Positions 45,398-49,672 of a stretch of 49,672 nucleotides of DNA are shown piece by piece; position 1 is the first letter of the stretch; each line of letters starts with the position of its first letter. A model generated the notes under the pieces. That model was not told the DNA's origin. It did no database searches and was given only the letters and a program-made list of their open reading frames with translations. The position numbers and the translations under genes are program-made. Source of the DNA: Phlegmacium glaucopus. Taxonomy: Eukaryota > Basidiomycota > Agaricomycetes > Agaricales > Cortinariaceae. The stretch covers positions 88,635 through 138,306 of the forward strand of contig MU130477.1 in NCBI GenBank assembly GCA_015039465.1, read 5' to 3'.

Positions 45398-47038
45398 GGA
45401 GGGCAAGACTGCATTCTGTTTGGTTTGTGCCGAGCAACGGCATGTGCTCTCCTCTCCAGATGTATTATATAATTTTTAAGAAATCGGTTCAGTGGCAGCT
45501 GAAGAGCGACGAATAGTACACAATGCGCCTCAGTACGAGGAAAGTGATAGAACGCCTGTATCATAAATTAGGGGTCTTGGCCTTTTGAGAGGATTCAACA
45601 GGATTCTATGGACCCAGCGATCTCAAAGTTTGCTCAAAGTAGCAACATATACTTAGTACCGATGATTTACCGGCTATGGCCGGATTCAGCTTGGTCATCA
45701 CCCGTTTTGGCGCTTCGCGTCGCCGCCTCGCTGTGTCTGGTACCTCTCTACTCCCCTAGCGCCGCGTATGATGTTCGTTGACATTAGAGCAGAGACTACT
45801 AGCAGACTAGAGAGCACGTAACTAGACTGGACGGAAAATTTTAAAGGTTGCAGTTAGTGAGAGCGAAACTGCGAAGGTTAGGCCCGTATACGGGTCTGCG
45901 TTTTAAATGTTGTACAAGTCCAAACCTTAGTCTAACCTTGCTCTACAGTACTTCGACCGACTCCTTCCACGACACTCACCCCTTGTACGTTCCATACACG
46001 AGGTAGCTGTTGACACACGCGGAACGAACCCGATTGAAACCAGTTACAACCGAGTTCGAGGTCTAACGGTTCGGAGACACCGAGAAACACTGCGGGGTCA
46101 CGGACACCAGTACATGGCGTAGAGCTGCTCACAGGTTCAGTGGTGAGTGTCCGACGGTCTACATGCGACATGCGGTAGGGGAGAAGGAGGTACTACCAAC
46201 TACTACTAAAGGGGATATCATCACAGACACATGACCGTTACTTGTTAGGGAGACTCGATATGTACCACACCGTCCCTCAGTGATGTGCCAGTCAAATGTA
46301 TCATAATCTACTGTCGATCGATCCCCATAGATATGACGGAGCGTTACACTGTACGTTAGCTTTCAGATAACTGGACGAATTTCGGATAACTGTAGGAATT
46401 CTCTGACTCACTATCTATATGGGGATACTGTTGCGCTGCGTTCCGTGTTTCCTGAGAAGTATCCAAGTTTCCAATCCAAGTATCCAATCCGATTTAATTA
46501 AACTCATGGGCTTGAGCTTGAGTCCAAGTAGTCAGGTACCATTTAACTCGCATTTAACTCGACGAAGTAGAACAATTTGGCATTTAACTTGATCAACCAC
46601 AGTGTGACAACATTTAACCCACATTTAACTTGAACTAAATGGCATTTAATAGTCCGGAATTCGTGAATTAGTGACTTTAGCTCGTGAATTGTTGAATTAC
46701 GGGTACTGTTTGACATGGCATGACATAATCGTCACTGTGCAGGTACGTTACAAGGGGTGAACGTTTCGTGAAGTTGTTTGGAGGTTAAAAATAACTGAAC
46801 ATCGAACTGTAACGGTGTCACATCATGTCATGCCTTTTACATTAACATTCGATCGATTGACATAAAGAATGGAGAGACATGACAGGAACATCGTATATCT
46901 CGCACGGACGGTATACTAGCTCTATACACTAGCGGCGGAGCCAGTTTACGGATCATGTATTTTTTCACTCTGTACCGACGAGAGGGCTTTCTTGTGGTCG
47001 AGTACTCGAGAACTTCGAGACTAGAGGAGACCGGAGAG
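45398..47038. other. Unassigned region containing the left junction of the wrong-polarity segment
   Basis: No gene is found in normal reading or in complement reading. CATTTAA-containing short repeats occur at about 46,540-46,650. Somewhere in this stretch the sequence changes from normal polarity to complement-without-reversal. A possible zone is the GC-rich patch at 45,710-45,780, but I cannot place the junction. Confidence 0.4.
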
Positions 47039-49451
47039 TACCGACGTTTTTTTCCCGATATAAGACTGGGAAGGCCTCCGTGACTGGACTTCGGTTTCCA
47101 TAGACCTTGTTTCTTTGGGTCCTTACGGTGTAGTTCGGAGCTTTGGGATGTCTTTTAGTTTCTCAGCTCGGCACGACTCGTACCAGCAGGCTTTTCCTGT
47201 GCCCTATTAATACGTCCGATGCATCTTGCTCCTTTCAGTAAGGAACTCCTAGAACACCGACTTTCTGCCCGTTTACAACTATCCCAGCTACCGTTGAGTT
47301 TTCAGAGTTTAACACTACAAGGTCTACTACTATAACTGCAACTGAACGACCTCTTTCGCAAGCTGTTGGGTGGTTTGTTTATAAGACACTACCACTACCT
47401 CGACATGGACCAAGTCTTTACGGAATGGCTCTTGTCTCCCTTTTCGTGGCGTCGACCCTAGGTTCCTCGCAAACGGCTGATAACCCTGTTGTACACTCAA
47501 AATTTGGGGTTCCTGACAGTACTGAGTACTATTTACGACTTGATTGGCGGTAACAGAGGGTGACGTCCCTACCACTGTGGATACCACCGGGTATATCGAA
47601 ACTGTTCCTCTGCCTCTGACAGTTCCCTACAGGTCGTGCGAGAAGGTGGTAGTTCAGTATGTAGTTTCATTAACCAAGGTTTAGCCCTCGATTTCCTCGC
47701 CGTCGCCGCCCAGCTGTGGTACGTCTCCGTTACTCCTAACTTCTCGACTTTTTTTAGTACCTTACCAGTCTTTGACTCATAGGTAGGTTCAGGAACTGCA
47801 GTCGACGTCTGAGTGACCACCTAGAACTGCTTAACTACGAACGACAGCTCGTGTGATACTACGCTCGTAAATACTGAAGTCCTAAGTGTGACACCTGTTC
47901 CATAGTAGGGGGTGTGGCCAGTCACAAACCCACGATTTGCTGACTAGATGTTTAATAAGTCCTTGAAACTCGAGTGGCCAGACGTTCGTGCGCTGTAGTA
48001 CATGCCGAAACTCCCAGGTCGTGGTATGAAGGTAGGAATGAAGTTCCACGTAGAACTTTTAGCGTTCCCCACCGTCGCGTTCGACCCTGTGCTACCTGGC
48101 GAACTCTCATCCACGTACAACGTACAGTACCACGAGACCAATGATTGTTACGACTTGCCAGCAGTCCGTTGTGGATGTTGTAGATAGTCGTCCTGTAGGA
48201 GCTCTAGCTGTACATGTGGGTAGACGCTTTCACCTAACGAGAGGAGTTTCCAGCGGAGCCAGCACTTGACCTCGGACTACTGATGTATAAAGGTGTGAAG
48301 AGCGGGTTACCGTAGGACCTGGGACGAGCTGTCTACTGTGTGCTGTACCATGTCTAAGAATAGTGATCTAAACGCAGTTCACGGCCGGAGTGTTTCGGTA
48401 TGTGGTGCGTGACGAAGGCCTCCCCACCGCGGGTCATGTCCAAATACATACGTGGTTAACCCTCTGCCACCAGGAACACGTTCTAGGCGACCACCCCACC
48501 CACCCGCTAGCCTCTTGTACATTCAGGAACTTCAAGCGGTATGTAGTGGACACTGGAAGAACCACTACTAGTACACAGTTTGTCCACCTATGCGACTACT
48601 TCATAGAGCAACTGAGGGACGTTTCGATACTCTTACTGATACCGTTGAGGGAGACAGGCCACGTCTTACTCGGACTGGTCTCAAAGTACCCTCTTGTGCG
48701 TGAGGACTTCGGTCAGTGACAGGTGCTTAAAGCGTACAAACCATCAAGATAGTACAGTCGCGATTTCTGCTGAAGCTGGTGATGGTGTACGAGGGTTTAG
48801 CGACCAGAAAGCTTGGGCTTACAACGAAGACGGGGGTACAGTTACAGGTGATGTCCCGAGAGTTAGTTCAGCTAGGGCTAGAAGGGATAAGGATAAAGAT
48901 GAGGCTCAGGTCAAGGCTGACGGAAGTGTTGAGACTGAGGCTCGACGAAGGTTGGACTCTCGCTTGTCCGTCGGTGAAACCAATGATGTTTGTTGAGTCG
49001 ACACCCGTGACCGTTCACATAAGGTGAACGACCCCAAACGTAAGGTCTAGACGGAGCCTCAGCTCCGTCGACCGCATAGCGTGAAGCGGTTACCATACTA
49101 CAGCTGGGGTTTTGACCTGCGCGAGACTTCCTGACCGGCCTGCTCACCAAGTTTCTGAGGTACTCTCCCTTTTGCCGGCGCTTTGCCAGGGTTGCTCGGG
49201 AATAACGAGTGCTTATACTGGACACTCAAACTCAGAAATGAGAACACAGAGTTTGGAGGTTGACTTGGAACCACGCTTCGAACCCACCGTGGGTACTGTT
49301 GAAAGAGCGGCGAATAGGCCTCCGGCTAAGGTGCTCCCAGTCACTAGACGAACTCCATTAAGCTCCGTTTGTGCCTGACGCGTCTTTTTCAGCTTTGACG
49401 TGTGGCCTCGTTTCCGTGTTGGTGTCAGGTCTCGACAGGTGTGGTATAACT
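47039..49451. CDS. Crypton-like tyrosine recombinase gene stored in wrong polarity
   Basis: Complementing each base but keeping left-to-right order gives six exons: 47039-47493, 47568-47900, 47962-48107, 48167-48519, 48585-49222 and 49280-49451. They encode 698 residues from ATG to TGA with no internal stop. All five introns are GT-AG (56-74 bp) and several have a branch-like CTAAC or CTGAAC before the acceptor. The protein contains KRTRDNYAGYVERGKSFL, KVHLENRKGWQRKLG, a catalytic-type THCFRRGGAQYRF (H393-x-x-R396), RWWGGWAIGEH and a candidate nucleophile Y436 in DTLMKYLVDSL. This is the H-x-x-R...W...Y order of tyrosine recombinases, and I recognise the family from agaricomycete Crypton-like proteins. 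A C-terminal part has IPDLPRSRGSWR and LKDWPDEWF. The strand is left blank because neither physical strand encodes it as the window is given. Confidence 0.9.
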
Positions 49452-49672
49452 TCTGTACTCATCGTACTCGTCATGCACTAACGGTAGAACGAAAGAAAGC
49501 ATAACATAAAGGATGGATACAAGCTCGGGCCCCGGAGGACGGTTTTTCCGACTGTTACAGCTCGAGGACGGTAAACGAACCCGAGCGAACAAGAGCAAGT
49601 TATCATGGTATAAAATAAAAGAAGTTGGATAAGTGAAGCATCATCATTAAGATTAAGTACATCATCGAATGA
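49452..49672. other. Probable 3' flank of the wrong-polarity gene
   Basis: Downstream of the mirrored stop codon to the window end. Complement reading shows a T-rich, 3'-UTR-like stretch. Nothing indicates a return to normal polarity before the window ends. Confidence 0.4.

Noticed and set aside
45932..49378. Many open frames of 60-110 codons on both strands at the right end
   Set aside because: They lack introns, motifs and family resemblance, and most overlap each other. They are explained as noise from reading a gene in the wrong polarity.
1..49672. tRNA, rRNA or other structured RNA genes
   Set aside because: None recognised by eye; a covariance-model scan would be needed to exclude small ones.

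Overview
The window is nuclear DNA of a filamentous basidiomycete, most likely an agaricomycete. Genes are split by short (about 50-75 bp) GT-AG introns. The gene content (an Hsp70-like ATPase of the fungal expansion type, a NACHT NTPase, Plavaka and Crypton-like transposon genes, a Bem2-like RhoGAP, lineage-specific coiled-coil proteins) fits that group. This is inferred from protein patterns recognised by eye; no database search was run.

Layout. 1-2,382: a probable LTR end that truncates an Hsp70-like gene (minus strand). 2,383-16,948: a nest of DNA transposons. The outer hAT-type element (8-bp target duplication TGTTGATC) was split by a non-autonomous hAT element carrying a piece of a GMC oxidoreductase gene (2,440-4,606, TSD GCATTTAT) and by a roughly 12-kb Plavaka-type element (4,676-16,740). 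The Plavaka element carries a transposase gene, a divergent companion gene and a third decayed gene. Two MITEs sit inside the companion gene. 17,040-17,160: the 5' end of a second Hsp70-like copy. 17,801-22,266: two tandem genes of a coiled-coil family. 23,687-25,787: CCT8, a housekeeping chaperonin subunit. 26,145-28,307: a conserved fungal protein of unknown function. 28,365-33,435: a NACHT gene whose promoter and first exon are duplicated; one copy carries a MITE and the other shows the empty site. 35,366-42,411: an 11-exon Bem2-like RhoGAP. 42,768-44,963: a third member of the coiled-coil family, followed by a relic of its 5' leader.

The most unusual signal is the right end. From at least 47,039 to 49,451, and probably to the window end, neither strand has a convincing gene when read normally. 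If each base is complemented while the left-to-right order is kept (complement without reversal), a complete six-exon gene of 698 codons appears. It has five GT-AG introns, correct phases throughout and the H-x-x-R...Y signature of a tyrosine recombinase (Crypton-like). Antiparallel DNA cannot hold a gene this way, so this stretch has been stored in wrong polarity, either by an assembly or handling error or by deliberate alteration.

The genes do not form one pathway. The window is two housekeeping or signalling islands (CCT8, RhoGAP) and some fast-evolving family genes set among layered mobile elements.
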